Shown here: positions 1 through 11,659 of the stretch, one piece after another
How positions within the stretch are numbered: position 1 is the first letter of the stretch
Layout of the letters: each line of letters begins with the position of its first letter
DNA from: Symsagittifera roscoffensis
Lineage: Eukaryota; Xenacoelomorpha; Acoela; Convolutidae
Reading direction: 5' to 3'
Assembly (NCBI RefSeq): GCF_963678635.1
Contig: NC_087071.1
Coordinates: 28,801,325-28,865,324 of the forward strand
Length of the DNA stretch: 64,000 nt
Position numbers and translations under genes: made by a program
Notes under the pieces: model-generated
What the model was told of the DNA's origin: nothing
What the model saw: only the letters and a program-made list of their open reading frames with translations
The model's database searches: none

Positions 1-316
1 ACCCTAACTTGACCAAATTTTCTGCGCCGCAGGCAAATTTTGAAAAAGGCCAAAAAAGGCGTTTTAAAGCACTTTTTCGGCGCGCGCTCCCCCCTCAAAA
101 TTAGTATTTATTGGCGCCAAAGGCGCCTTTGAAAAGTTTAGGTGTCCGTCAGCCAACAATGAATACCTCCAAATAGTTGAAAGGGGGACCCAACTTTTAG
201 CTCATTATATCAACAACGAAACGAAATAGAGTCCAAATTGAGCTAAACGAGGTGTTTGCGCCCATACAGTTTCACACGGCAAGGATTGCTTAATCAGTAT
301 CATAGATTCATGCCGC
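1..316. other. Non-coding left edge, locally GC-richer
   Basis: No gene is visible. The first 150 bases are richer in G+C than the rest of the window and contain a short perfect palindrome, GGCGCC-AAA-GGCGCC, near 113-127, plus CGGCGCGCGC near 89-98. It could be the end of a repeat that starts outside the window. Nothing further can be supported. Confidence 0.5.
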
Positions 317-767
317 GGCTCTTTTTCCTTTCCCCCCCCCCCCACCTGCAAATTTTTACATGTAAATTTGTTGACCACATTGTCCGATTGTTATGAAAAT
401 TTACATACAGACTAATAAGGCCACAAAAAACATATTTGGTCTTCATACTCAACCTCGTAAAACCACTCGTTACACTAATATATTGAAGCTCGTGTGAGGT
501 GGGGGGAAAAGGAAAAAGAGCCCACGCGGCTCCTTTTCCTTTCCCCCCCCCCCCCCCCCCCCACCTCACACGAGCTTCAATATATTAGTGTAACGAGTGG
601 TTTTACGAGGCTGAGTATTAAGACCAAATATGTTTGTCGTGGCCTTATTAGTCTGCATGTAAATTTTCATAACAATCGGACAATGTGGTCAACAAATTTA
701 CATGTAAAAATTTGCAGGTGGGGGCGGGGGGGAGGGGGGGGGGGGGGGTGGGGGAGGAAAAAGAGCC
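317..767. repeat. Long foldback (inverted repeat) element with poly-C/poly-G tracts
   Basis: Bases 317-522 are the reverse complement of 528-767 with few mismatches, leaving a 5-base centre (CACGC). Each arm runs GGCTC(C)TTTTCC, a C tract of about 10-22, CACCTG or CACCTC, then about 170 bases of unique sequence. Because the arms match, both strands appear to encode the same roughly 90-residue product, which is an artefact of the palindrome. The right arm is extended by G-tract expansion. This is the structure of a foldback/MITE-type element, or of an inverted duplication of one. Decayed half copies are seen near 5830-5975 and 27487-27612. Confidence 0.85.
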
Positions 768-993
768 TATCACGCATTTAGCCGTAATAATACGTAAAAC
801 AAACAAAAAATTCTCTGTATTTTGAAAGGGGGGACTGGAAAAGAGCAGAAAAACTATAGGGTCAGTCAGCTAAAAATAGATATCTCAACATAATACAAAG
901 CCCCCCTTCCACTCCTAAATCTGCCGGTGTTTTTTGGATAATTGAAAAAACAAGCAAAAAAAACAAAAAAAAAGTAACTGGTTTCGGTTTCAG
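768..993. other. Intergenic; flank shared with 4960-5030
   Basis: The block ATCACGCATTTAGCCGTAAT directly after the foldback recurs at about 4963-4982. In both places it is followed by a similar CGTAAAA/TTTTGAAA stretch. Sequence near 825-850 is the reverse complement of sequence near 4830-4855. This looks like the flank of the same mobile repeat. No gene is seen. The end of this interval is the polypyrimidine acceptor (TTTCAG) of the next exon. Confidence 0.4.
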
Positions 994-1196
994 TTCAGAA
1001 TCGGTCCTCTAGGGATATCGGGAAACAGTTAAAAAAGGCGACTGACAAAATGTCGCAAATGATAACCCTTCTAAAAGGAATGAGTGAACAAAACCAGCAA
1101 AGCCAAAACGCGCCTCCTCCAATTGTAAACAACTTCATTTTCGGGTCGAATAACAACAATAACAACAACAACCAAAACTCACTTTTTGGCAGATAA
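994..1196 (+). CDS. Family N, last exon (copy 1): polar/coiled segment, Asn tract, Phe-Gly end
   Basis: An exon-like open frame follows the acceptor GGTTTCAG at 986-993, enters in phase 1 and ends in TAA at 1194-1196. It encodes a Lys/Gln/Met-rich start (GKQLKKATDKMSQ), a QNAPPP linker, VNNFIFG, eight Asn, and the end NSLFGR. The C-terminal plan (a/vNN-l/fIFG, then Asn run, then N-s/p-f/l-F/W-G-R/K) is shared with the ORF ending at 6394, although the bodies differ. The function is unknown. Upstream exons were not identified. The Asn run is encoded by AAC/AAT repeats and could have expanded by slippage. Confidence 0.5.
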
Positions 1197-3080
1197 CAGT
1201 TGTGATTAAGGGTCTTCTCCAGCGAACCAATATAAGCTTCTTAAACGCTTCTAAGACTTTTTGGGTGAGAAATTTTTACTTTTTTTCCCGATTGACACCA
1301 AGGTTTTGGGTCTTTCCCACGATAGCCCCTAGAGCTTGTAACAAAAAAGTATAGCTCCTACTGAGATTATAGGGAGAGGGGGTGGACTAAAACGGGAAAG
1401 ACCCCGAGTTATTGAAACCGCGAAGATGAAAAAGTGTGGTTTGATGCTAATAAGAACCCTTGCAACAATCCACAGCAATTCTTGCGAAAGCTTCTTAGTT
1501 GCGCGAGTATAGTTTTTGTATAAAAAAGTTTTGTATGAAGTCCAACTTGGTTCGCATCGGAAATACCCAGAAAAACTTTCGCTTTCAAAACTACTTATGA
1601 ACTAAGTAACGACTTGGAAATTTTTGTAGACTGGCACCAATCAAAATTGTAAATAAAATTTTAAATTGTAGACTAAGAATCCAATTCAGGTTTTGAAAGA
1701 GAAAGTTTTCAAATAAGGAAGCAATTAAAGCAGCCTTTTTTGTGAATCAAAAGATCAACCCTGAGAGCAGATGCCATTATATTGACAGCTTTGCTATTTT
1801 CCATCTTCCCAACCCCTCCTAAAATGACTAAATAACAAAATTACAAATTGACTAAATATCAAAGTGTAACATTTCTTTATTTTACGTAGTCTATTTTAAA
1901 AAAAGAGCAAGCTTGAAAAGAGCCAAACGCTGAAAATACTGGGCAATCACAGCTGTTTTGCACTCATCCACCTTTCAAAGTTCTGTATTTATAGTTGTTT
2001 ACTTGCTTTATGGCTGAACACGCCATGTTTTGAGTTACGGTAGGAAGAAAACATTGGTTCCCACTTGTTATTTTGTTCAGCATGCAAAGTTTCTTTGAAT
2101 TGTGACAAAATTAAAACTTTTTAAGAAAATAAATTGAAAAGTGAATGGAGTGTAAAAGAGCAGCAGTCTCACAAAACCTAGATAACACATGCTCTTTGGT
2201 AGTATTAACCCTGCATTTTCCAATAATTTGTTATTTTGTGGCGCGTTTTCCAAGTAAAACTTAATTTCATAATAAGTCGACCAGGAAAAGGTTACTTTTT
2301 AGACTCGAGAAACAAAACATATTGAAAGTTGCGTCTACACGTAGGTTGTTCTACGCTAAAAAAAACCACCAAGGCAGTGTAAACATTTCTACGTGAATGT
2401 TTGGCCTGTCTAATAATTTTATGTCAGAAATGAACAATAAATTACACTGTAGAGTTATCTATTTTTCAAAAAATTTGATGAAAAATTTGATGTGTAATTG
2501 ACGGTAATAATGTAGTTTTAGAATAATAAATGTTTACCAAAAATCAAGACAATTGAGCAACGCAAAAAAAGAATATAATATCGAATTTGATTTTCAATTT
2601 CTGAACTGTTTCATAAACCATTAACTTTTGCTTTTGAAAAGGCCACCGAACTAGAAAGAACAAATTATACAGCACAACTGACTCTTGTTTTCAGTATTAG
2701 AAGTCGATCGTTTCACGGTTTAGTATGTGTGTTTATAAATCTTGATTAAAAATGTTATTCAAATTAATACATCATTCACAAAAAAATACAAGGATAACCG
2801 GTTCTGTGCAAGTAGCACAAAATGTTTCTACCTGTCTTAGAAAACATACAAAAGAGTTTTTTTTCTTCAAATTGAGTTTCTTTCTGCATGTTGCGATAAA
2901 ACGATCTGAAGGAAAGAAATGAACTAGGCATATCACAAGGTAATAATAAAATAGGTCAACTGTAAAACAGTTTTTGAAGAAAATGACTAGAAAAAAAGTA
3001 AACAAAACTTAAAAAAAAATTGAAAAAGTTTAAGAATTTCTTCGAAGTTTTATGCAGATTTGTTTTAAAGTTTCATATTT
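1197..3080. other. No gene recognised
   Basis: A+T-rich DNA with runs of A and T and dense stops in all frames. Short open stretches are no longer than expected. No repeat, RNA gene or motif could be supported. Confidence 0.5.
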
Positions 3081-3368
3081 TTGATTCACAAAATTGCGCT
3101 GCAAAACTCCAAAAACGACATTTACTTGAGCATAAATAAGTTTTCACAGCTTAAATTGCGCTTAAATATGCTACACGGTCAACTTATTAGCTCGAAATTA
3201 GACCAAAAATCAAAAACTTCCAACCGGTTTTTCTCAAAATTAGAACAAAAATCAAAAACTTCCAACCGCTTTTTCTCGAATTTTTTAAAAGTTTTTAATG
3301 TTGTTCAAATCACAACTGATAGTATAGTTCTCAAATCACACTACTCACTAAAAACAACACTAACTTGA
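3081..3368 (+). other. Open stretch with an in-frame 14-residue tandem repeat
   Basis: Bases 3198-3239 are repeated at 3240-3281 (42 bp, so in frame). They encode two copies of LxQKSKTSNRFFS(K/N) in a 95-codon open stretch that begins with TTG. The first in-frame ATG is internal. The in-frame period keeps the ORF open, but there is no homology or splice context to call a gene. It is probably a small duplication in non-coding DNA. Confidence 0.25.
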
Positions 3369-5640
3369 AAAAAAATTAGAAAAACTTTTTCCTATTTTTT
3401 AATGATTATGGACGGAACATTCTGTGCTATTCGACAGCAACTGGCTATCCTTGCTTGTAAAAAGAACGGACTCGAATCATCTATAACAAACACATCGGAA
3501 TTAATTTCAAATATTTTCAGATACACCATAGAATTTTATTATTCCTTTACTTGTTAACTTATTTTTTTTTTAAATTTGATTTCAGAAAAAAACAAGAAAA
3601 GCATATAATTTTAGTAATTTTTTACTGAAATCAAAAAAATTTTTGGGAAACTTTGTGAAGTTATGGCATGCGAAATGAATAAGTCGTTTTAAACTTTAAT
3701 TGATGGAAACTCCGCAGTGAAACGGATTTTTTTGTCGGTCAGATGATTTGATGTAAACTGCCAAAGAGCCCTTATTTGCTTATATTATCACACAGAACTA
3801 GAACGGAGCTCCTTTGTGGCTTTTATTTTCAACTACTGTGATTTTATTGTACAATTTGCCCAAGATCAAATATGTACTTTTTAGGATATATATTTGATGT
3901 TAAGCTCGTTTTTGTGTAAATGAAAACTTGATTTTTGAATAAATCGGGTTTCAGAGTTTTCAAAAGAATTCAAGTTTAAACAAGAAAAATATCTACAGAT
4001 CGCCAGAAAAAGTTTTATAGAAAATTTTGTCAAGATAAGCTAAAAAGGTTTTTCTCAGTGTTCTGGGAGAGCTCCCAAAATTATTACTATCGACAAAAAT
4101 GTAGTTTTCCGAAATCTCTCCCAAAAATCCCTCAATTTGTTCGCAAACGTATTTTGAAATTACAAAAACTCAAATTGAAACGATTTGATTTTTAAGCGTA
4201 AGATAACGAAGGGTTTTTTTTTTATATATAGGTACGGACATTTTTTCAAAGGAAAGTCTTAACATTTTTGAAGCTCTGTTTCGCGGTTTGGCTTCTAGGT
4301 CTGACATCTCGCTTTTTCTCTTCTCATTTTTCTGATTTTTTGCAATTTGACTTGCCGATGTGATGCTTTATGTTTAAGTTCTCATCAGGTCAAAGGAAAG
4401 CAAACTCACAAACTCCTCCACTATTGAACAGAAAAAAGATTCAAGTTGACCTCATGCTTCAGCAAGGGAGTTAAATGTTCAGGATTTCCACCTGAAAAAA
4501 ACACCTTTTGATACGGTTTTCTCTGAAAAAAAATGCAATTGTTAAGAAAAAACGCAATTCTTTTGCAATAATTGAATTTCGAAAAACTTGTGATATGATA
4601 CGTGCGCGTTGCTTGAGGGTGAGGCAACATTACCCAGCCCAGAAAAAACACAAAAAAAAAGAAATTTTTAAGCAACGGCACAACGGCGGTTCTCCGTAAG
4701 GAGCTGTACAGCTCATTTGTTGGTCCTCTTTTTCGTGGATGACTGGTCTAAACTTATATTTTTTCTGTCTTCAAAATTCAGAGTATGACAAATACTAAAA
4801 CAATTTCAAGGTTTGTTTGAAATTTTGGCTCTTTTCCAGTTCTCCCCCTTCAAATTCAATTTTGAAAAGTTAATTTAACCTTGCGATAAATCAGTAAACT
4901 TTGGCGTGGTGAATTAATCGACAACTGTGAACAGATTTGTTCTTCATACTTTACAGCGTAATATCACGCATTTAGCCGTAATAACACGTAAAATAAAAAA
5001 AACTCGGTGTTTTGAAAAGAGCTGAAGTTTTATACAATTTTCCAGCAGTCTGTTGGTTTTTTTTAAGTGTAATGAACGTAGTGAAGACTCTTACATAGCT
5101 CTTGCTGATTTTTTTTTGTTTTTTTTCTAAAGGAAAAAGACTTAAAATATGTATAAAAGTCTCTAATAACTATAGATGTGCATCCATACATTTTGGTCCA
5201 TGTATGAAAGCCTTTAGGTATCTATGCATTTATTGAGTTCAATTGATATTCATCTGCTGAAACTGACCTAAATAGCATTCTACAAATACGAAAATGAAAC
5301 TGGCGCAAAAAAAAACGTAAATGATTTCTAGTTTCGAAAGTGGAATTGAATTTTTCGATTTCCAGCGGGAAAAAAATCATCACCTGTTCCAGTTTTCTAA
5401 TTTGGGGTTATTTTTATTGAAAAAAATCAGTTATAAATCGTTCTAAAGATTCAAAGAGCTTGAAGGGCATATAATTTTTTCTTTGAACTTCGAAAGATCA
5501 ACTTCAAAAGATCATTTTTCAACAGATTTTTTCAGTGTTCTTTTTATGTTTACTTGCGTTAATGACCCTTTCCAATCTTCGATTGACTATCTTTTAGACT
5601 GCTCGCCATAACTATTATATATTTTTAACTATAATTTCAG
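3369..5640. other. No gene recognised; one small ATG ORF
   Basis: A 52-codon ORF beginning ATGATTATGGACGG at about 3403 (product begins MIMDGTFCAIRQQ) is the only open frame with non-random looking residues. It lacks splice support and is not called. The stretch contains the repeat block at 4963-5030 shared with 768-800. The final bases 5634-5640 (ATTTCAG) form the acceptor of the next exon. Confidence 0.4.
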
Positions 5641-6394
5641 TCCCATTTAATAACATGATGAAAAAACAACCGTCGGAAACAGATGACGATAAATCAGGAA
5701 TGGACCAATCGGAAATCGACCGACTGTTGTTTCACATTGAAAAGAACACTGAGCACTTGGAAAATTTAGCGCAAGCTGTGCAACGACTAACAGGTGATAT
5801 ATTAGCATAGGAGTCTTGCATCAGACTCATTGTCTTTTTCGGCTATATTTCCTTTCCCCTTCTGCAATTATTTACATGTAGGCAAGATTGTTTGGTCTTC
5901 TTTCTTACCCTTCTAAAAACCACTCGTTGAGCCACAAAAAGAATGCTCAAATGAGTCGGCGGGGGGAGGGGGGCGCAATTTTCAATATCTGAAAGATGCG
6001 AACGAATGAGCAAAATTTTTCAAGAGGCGTGAAAAATTTTGAAAACCCGACCAAAAGCGCGAAACTTTTTGAGCCAATTTAATTTCGTTTAACAAAAAGT
6101 CGACGCAAATTAGCAATTAAATCAGTCGTTTTTGGACAGTTTAAAAGCCATTCTTAGATGAGATTTTTGCGCGCATTCTGTTCTTCGTGCATGAGAATAG
6201 ACACTAATCAACCAGCACTTAATCTAAATTATCACCGACTACCTCTAGGCGCAGCACCGGCGGCTTCACCCGTCGAACAGCCCTGTGAGAACTGTACTGT
6301 TGAAGACGAAGGAACAGGTGTGGCGAACAACTTGATTTTCGGAGACCACAATAACAATAACAACAATAATGAGAACCCATTCTGGGGTAAATAG
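5641..6394 (+). CDS. Family N (copy 2), two-exon gene: acidic coiled coil + Asn-rich tail
   Basis: Exon 1 follows the acceptor ATTTCAG. It has ATGATG at 5655-5660 and encodes 46 residues: a Lys/acidic start, then heptad-like IDRLLFHIEKNTEHLENLAQ, ending at CTAACAG|GTGATA (5793/5794). A second exon, ATG-initiated if read alone at 6158 after TTCTTAG, or entered at 6201 to keep phase 1, encodes NQPALNLNYHRLPL, a Pro/Ala linker, CENCTVEDE, and ANNLIFG with seven Asn ending NPFWGK, TAG at 6392. The exact splice is uncertain. Exon 1 and exon 2 both recur at 27.9-28.5 kb. The role is unknown. A coiled coil plus a low-complexity Asn tail suggests a protein-interaction role, by inference only. Confidence 0.5.
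5826..5975. repeat. Decayed foldback-element half inside the family N intron
   Basis: The intron of the family N gene holds a CTTTTTCGGCTAT...CCTTTCCCC stretch, a TTTACATGTA-like core, a TTTGGTCTTC segment, AAAACCACTCGTT, and then a GGGGGGAGGGGGG tract. These occur in the same order as in one arm of the foldback at 317-522, with many substitutions and deletions. Confidence 0.5.
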
Positions 6395-7884
6395 AGAATC
6401 ATATCATAAAAAGAGATGAAACTTGTTTTTGTTTTAGTTGCAACTAAGATTTATCAACAAAGACGTAGAAAAAACTGTTCAAACATTATTTTCAAAAATG
6501 TGTGTGAAAAAAGTGAAGACAATTGAAAACATCCAGTGGTTTTAACGTTTTCTTTTGCTCTTTTTACGGTAGGTTTTTTCAACTTTTTTTGCGGTATGAT
6601 TGTAAAACGTAAAAGAAAGGTAAAATGTTAGGTTAGATGATGATATTTTTTTCCATTTATCAAATCAATTGAAATCAAAATTGATGCATCTATCGCGTCA
6701 ACGTTAACGTTTTCATTTTTAGTGGATTTCTTGATACTGTTATAGTTGAATGGTTGCTTTTAGGCAATGTTTTACTAAGAGCAACAAGAGCTTAGTCGTA
6801 TAGCTTGTCTCGTTTCTCGGAGCAACTGAAGTTTGAGCTTCAAGTATCACCTTATATGATAGATCTTTTCAAACTTTGAAAAAAAACTTTGCACAACTGT
6901 TTGTTAAGACAGCCAGTCGGTCGCATTTTTTGCTACGTTATTTGAATGCTTAACTTTCAAAATATGTAAAAACCTTACGTCTCTGAATTTGAGAAAAGGT
7001 TTTCTGATCAGTTCTATTTTTTTTTAACTCTAAACAACTTAATGCAATTTCATTACCCACTTTTTGTTTCCTAAGCAATTTAAAACTACTTATTTAACTT
7101 ATCGCCGTTTTAGGACAAAATAAAAATAGAACTTACCTCAAAAGGGTTTTCGGTAAAGATCAAAAAGTAAAGCAAGAAAATTTTCAGTTTTGAATAGAAA
7201 TTACCTTTTCAATAGTTTGTTTTGTTAAAATGATTCCAATCAAAAAATGAGCAATCTTTCAAGAAAATCAAGGGCCTCGCAATTATTTCAACGTTCTTTG
7301 ACCGAAAATGGAGTAATTTTTCAGACATTTTATAGCCGGTACAGAAACTTAAGAAAACTAAAACTCATTCAATTTGAGAATCATTCTCGAACTGAAACTT
7401 ATAACCCGGTTGATTTGTTCACTTTTTGTCGAAACGTTGGCACATAAACGGAAAAATAAAGGGTTTGCCAGCCCCTAGTCCCAGTCTAGAATCCACGAAA
7501 TAAGGGCGATTGTCTTGCGTTTGATTACGTTTTACAGTAGTCTGCAAGGAAACATCTTTTCAAAAAAGTTTGAACAAAAATTTTAATGAAACGAGTTATT
7601 GAACAAAAAAGAGACAAACTCTACACTGCTTTAACACAAAGAAGAAAAAAAGACAACGCCCTGAGTAGGTATCAATCAGTTCTGTCTTCGTTAAAGACAA
7701 AATTTTTTGTACTCATTTATTCAGTAGACTGTACCGTTTTCTGTTTTGTGAGCTTACGGCCTGCCGATGCCCCGAAAATTTTTCTGCAAAAGTGCGAGGG
7801 CTCCGCTGAAAAAGGAATGAAAGCCGAAAAGCCATCCTTATACAGCATTTTTTGTTCTTGTTTCTTTTTATAAGTAGAGCCAAG
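6395..7884 (+). other. Two short unassigned ORFs in otherwise empty DNA
   Basis: The first ORF is ATG-initiated at 7247-7447 (66 residues, basic, Ser/Arg/Asn-rich). The second is ATG-initiated at 7586-7873 (95 residues). The latter begins KRVIEQKRDKLYTALTQRRK, a plausible charged helix, and becomes hydrophobic and Cys-rich at its end. Neither has flanking splice signals that I trust, a homologue elsewhere in the window, or a recognisable domain. No gene is seen in 6395-7246. Confidence 0.25.
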
Positions 7885-8732
7885 TTACAGACACAAATCG
7901 TCAATTTTCATTTTTTTTGCCGTTTCTAAACAGTTTCTGTCACATACATTGTGCTTTTGCTGAAATATTATATCATAGGTTTCTCTGATCTTTCGTTGTT
8001 TTTCGAATGCGAGAGAGGGAAGCATTTTTGGGGCGAGCACTGAATAAGGTTTCGTTTTGTAGGTATTTTTCAGTATGACTTCCATGATTTTATTGTGTAA
8101 CTCTGTGAGAGATGGATCAAAAAACTTGATAAATGCTTGAAAAATTTTAAGGCCGGCAGTTGGGTAATTTATCCTTAAAAATCTGCAAAATTGATGGTAG
8201 GTTTTTCGGTTTTGTTGGGAAGGAAGGCGCGTATGCAATTCTAGATGCACAAAAATGAATTGATTATAGCTGATATAACATTTTAGGAGTAATTTCAAAA
8301 ATTCCTTTGTCAATCCAGAAGGATGATTTCTCTCAAAATATCAGGTTTTCGGTTCACCGCAGAAAACGATTCTCAGGGATCTCTAATTTTCGCGCAACGG
8401 GGGTTAGGCATTTTTTTAACATCTAGATGTTTAATTGTGCGCTCAGTAGTTCGAATCAGTCTGTCTTTAGTTGGTAGGGCAGACTCATTGACCAAAGATT
8501 TTGTGACTGCGAAAACATCACTAGCAACTGCGACCATCGGTATAAATCTCTCGCTGAGATCTTTTAAAACCTTGATGACGTTTCGGGGATCTGACTTTCG
8601 CGCTGAAATGTCATAGTTATGCTCTCCAAGCGTATTCATCAATTTCTTTTTTTTTGTAATGACAGATGCTCGACATCCATGTGTTTGGTATTTCGAGCAT
8701 ATCCAGTTTTCCGTAAATTTATTTTTTCGCAT
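7885..8732 (-). pseudogene. FLYWCH / MULE-type transposase remnant
   Basis: Two reverse-strand open frames lie end to end. The upstream one (8732-8373) begins with the second half of a FLYWCH zinc finger: W-x-C-x10-C-x-A, then GEHNYD in the place of the usual HNH. It is followed by a charged helix and a LPTKDRLIRTTERTIK stretch, as in FLYWCH-MULE proteins, which put a conserved leucine-proline/arginine segment there. The downstream frame (8313-7885) has the LPSQQNRKTYHQF signature position of the MULE core (small LP-x-x-x-R/K-x-TY). The frames are separated by a stop and about 60 bases. The finger's first Cys half would lie in 8740-8940 and is not open. The assignment rests on motif memory. 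It could also be a host FLYWCH protein. Confidence 0.55.
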
Positions 8733-10211
8733 GAAAAAAAAATTGTGTCAGGACGTTGTAAGAATTTGTTCATTTTTATTTGAAAACGTAAATTCAAAAT
8801 AAGATTCAAGCAGAACTTATGTTTGGTGTTTGCGTTCTTGATCACTTGAGTACAACATAAAATGATCGTCAGTATTGTTTTGTTCATCAGAAGCTTTAAG
8901 CCAAATAAATATGAATTAGCACAAGGTTTTTTAGTAATCATAATGGTTTAACGAAACATGAAACTAAAAATAAACTACGAACTTGTCGTTATGAGCGTTC
9001 AGTAGTTTAGGAAGCCTAATTTCAGCATGAATTACTAAGATAAACCAAGTTTTACAATGCGACGCGGTGCAAAAATTTCAGATTTAGTGAAAGGATGTGA
9101 TAGAACTTAAGAGAAGGATTTCATAACTAGTGAAATTAGAAGGTATTATATATATGGTTTTAAATTGGCTGGTAAAAAAACGTCGGACACCTGTTCGCCA
9201 TACTTCTGAGCTGAATGCTTTCCAATTAAATTTTCGATATGTTCCGTTTCAAACTCTTTTTTCTCCGCTGCTGTGAATCCAACTTCTTGATTAATGCAAA
9301 AAGAGTTTTGTCAGTTGTCATTTTCAGATGAAGAACAAAATGACCCAAGTTCATCCTCTATTTTTGTGCACAAGTGGAAAACTTGCATGATTCTTGTTAG
9401 GAGTTGTCTATCAGAAGAAGAAAATTGAAAATTTTTAAAACTTTTTTAGCGTAACTCTGAAAACAATTTTTGAACGGTTTTGTTTTCGCAGAGCAACAAG
9501 AACTGTTAATATTTAAGTATTGAACAAAAAAATTGGTAATCAGGCTTTTGATCACAAATTTTGCAAAAAATATCTCTCAACTAGTGCATTTAGAGGCAAA
9601 AACTAGAACACGAATACGAGTTACGCAATATGTAATTCTAGAAGTTCAAATTGAATTTTCTATACAAAAAGTATTGATTCTTTCCTAGAGCATTATCCAG
9701 AACAGTCTGGTTTTTACTGCAGGAGTGCATTCTTTCCTTCACCCTTTTGCAAAAGTAACTGAACTCATTAACTTTTGGGTTTCTTGTAGGCACTCAACTT
9801 GCGAATTGCTGCGCTCATGCGATTTGCACCCACAATCACCGGGATGCTGTGCGCCGTTTCATCTGCGTCTTTCCGTCTTTTTTTTCATCGGACTGTACCT
9901 TTTTTGAAACTAAACTTCTTTTGTATTCCTGATAAAAAGAGGTGTAATTGAAAAAATATTGGACTTGGGTTTTTTTTTAAGAGGCTTAGCAAAAATGTTT
10001 CTCAAAAACTCTATGCTCAATCTTCAGAAAAAATGGTCGCAATGGGAATTCCACCCACTGCCTTGTGTGTCTGCAAAATTCCCTAGTCTCTCTCTACCTT
10101 ACCGGATTTTCTACAGCCTTCAAAAAAGAGTGTGGTTGAGTTTTTGATGAATTTTTTTTTAGAATTTTCATATGTTCTCAACATCTAGCGTCCCAATTCT
10201 GAAATTTTCAG
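8733..10211. other. No gene recognised
   Basis: A+T-rich and stop-rich. ORFs at 9725-9907 (Cys/His-rich, TTG start) and 9959-10147 are not supported by splice sites or similarity. The last bases (GAAATTTTCAG, ending 10211) make a good 3' splice site. Confidence 0.4.
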
Positions 10212-10306
10212 TTCAATGGATACAGGAAGCTCGGAAAAACTACCATGGATAAGCGGCTTTCCACCATTTTACAAAAAAATTATGGCTCTCAGAAAATTGT
10301 CAATTA
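10212..10306 (+). CDS. Candidate small exon between strong splice signals
   Basis: This 95-base interval lies exactly between AATTTTCAG (ending 10211) and GTAAGT (10307-10312). It has an ATG at 10216 and stays open: MDTGSSEKLPWISGFPPFYK and about ten more residues. It is the best donor/acceptor pair in the left 10 kb and looks like a first coding exon. Neighbouring exons were not found, and the repeat that starts at about 10390 may have disrupted the gene. The function is unknown. Confidence 0.35.
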
Positions 10307-10389
10307 GTAAGTTTTTCTGATGACTTATGATAATTTTTCAATTTTAAATTTTGATTGTTCAGTATCCTTTATAATAAATAACAACGTAA

Positions 10390-11008
10390 ATTTGCAACTT
10401 TTCAGAATTTATCTTGAAGTTTTATTGCTGAGCTCACTCAAAACGGCATTTGCGGCCTTGTTTTCATTAAACAGCTACTAAATTTTGACTTGTTAATTTA
10501 AAATTTTAGTGTTGATTTAAGAAAAATTTAAAAAAAAAAATATTCAACCTCGATAGTTTTTCATTCAAACTAAAAATTTTTTCTTAGGAAACTTTGTAAG
10601 AAAATGGAAACCAGATTGTTTATTCAAAAAGGTGAAACAGTTATTCTTATGGTGGTTTTATTCTCCAGAAAGTCAAGTTTTGACTTTTTACTGGCCTTTC
10701 TTGATTTTTTTTCACTGAAGAAAAAACTAATTTCAACGCTTGCGTTCAAATTAAAACCTGAAATTATTGGTTTTGAAATTATAGGATGAATAATGCGCGA
10801 TACACTTCGTTTTGAAATTATGGGATGAATAATGCGCGATACACTTCGTTGGGTCAAACAGTACCCAAATAATTGACGCATTCTTAATTAAACCGAGAAA
10901 AAACTTTTGCCACTTTTTCCGTTGACAGAAACAAAATAGATGTCACTTAATATTTTAGGTAGATAGATTATGTGACGAATAAATAGTAAATTTTTCATAT
11001 TTTGAAAC
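10390..11008 (+). repeat. Direct repeat R1, left copy
   Basis: This is colinear with 26160-26720 over about 600 bases at a rough visual identity of three quarters. It shares CTCAAAACGGCATTTGCGGC, TGGGATGAATAATGCGCGAT and AACAAAATA(G/T)ATGTCACTT. It contains an internal tandem duplication of about 40 bp (10771-10850, GGATGAATAATGCGCGATAC twice) that the right copy lacks. The two R1 copies bracket the whole PolB cluster at 11.0-25.4 kb in the same orientation. Confidence 0.8.
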
Positions 11009-11640
11009 ATATCAAAATCTGGATACGATCCGCAGAGCTTTCTCGGAGTTGCCATTGATGATTTACCTCTTGTCGACGAATTAGTTGAACGTAACAAATT
11101 CTTTTACGATTTTGATATTCAAGAGGTAGAATATGTTGGAGAATTAGCGAGGCGAAGTATTGGAAATTTTGAAAAAAACTGTCAAACTGCTGAGATTCAA
11201 TAACCTTTTCCTTCATACGAATGATATTGGTTCCATCTTCAAGTGTTTTCGATGTCCTAGATGTGACTGTTTCTTCAACAGATCAAACAACTTCAAGAGA
11301 CATCTTCTAACTTGTAAAGACTTGTAAAGATTGAATGCGACACATTTATCCAAAGAATGTATATACACTTCGAGAAACTTTATTTGAAAAGTTGGAAGGT
11401 TTCAATATCCCAGTTTCGAAAGATAACACACTATTAAACAACCTAGCCATTTTCGAGTTTGAGACAATATGAAAAAGTCCTAACTTATTGTGAAGTTTTA
11501 AGATTAAACTTCTTGAAAAACCAATGTTCCAACTCATACTGCTCAACGCGAATACTAAAAGAAAAATAATTTTGAGGATAAATATTCAAATTACAAGACA
11601 AAACAATATTAAAACACAATTTATTGTACATTACAGTTCT
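11009..11640 (+). pseudogene. Polinton PolB N-terminal fragment (copy A1)
   Basis: Starts abruptly inside the PolB N-terminal region at the SGYDPxxFLGVAIDDLPLV block. It runs through the Cys-Cys/His-Cys finger (FRCPRCDCF...) to NVYTLRETLFEKLE, then PVSKDNT and FEFET, and a stop at the place where the Exo I region begins. A one-base insertion after SIGNFEK shifts the frame, and a short duplication (CTTGTAAAGA twice) follows the finger. The following about 110 bases match 17765-17930, so the decay pattern is shared with copy A4. There are no catalytic motifs. Confidence 0.8.
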
Positions 11641-11659
11641 CAACAAACATAAAGTGTCC

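Noticed and set aside
1-20. ACCCTAAC at the very start, telomere-like
   Set aside because: One partial unit only, not repeated.
300-781. Two similar roughly 90-residue ORFs on opposite strands
   Set aside because: They are the same sequence read from both arms of the foldback. Gly/Pro runs come from the poly-C/G tracts.
3403-3558. MDGTF... small ORF as a MULE 'DGTF' motif
   Set aside because: Only four residues agree and nothing downstream continues the domain.
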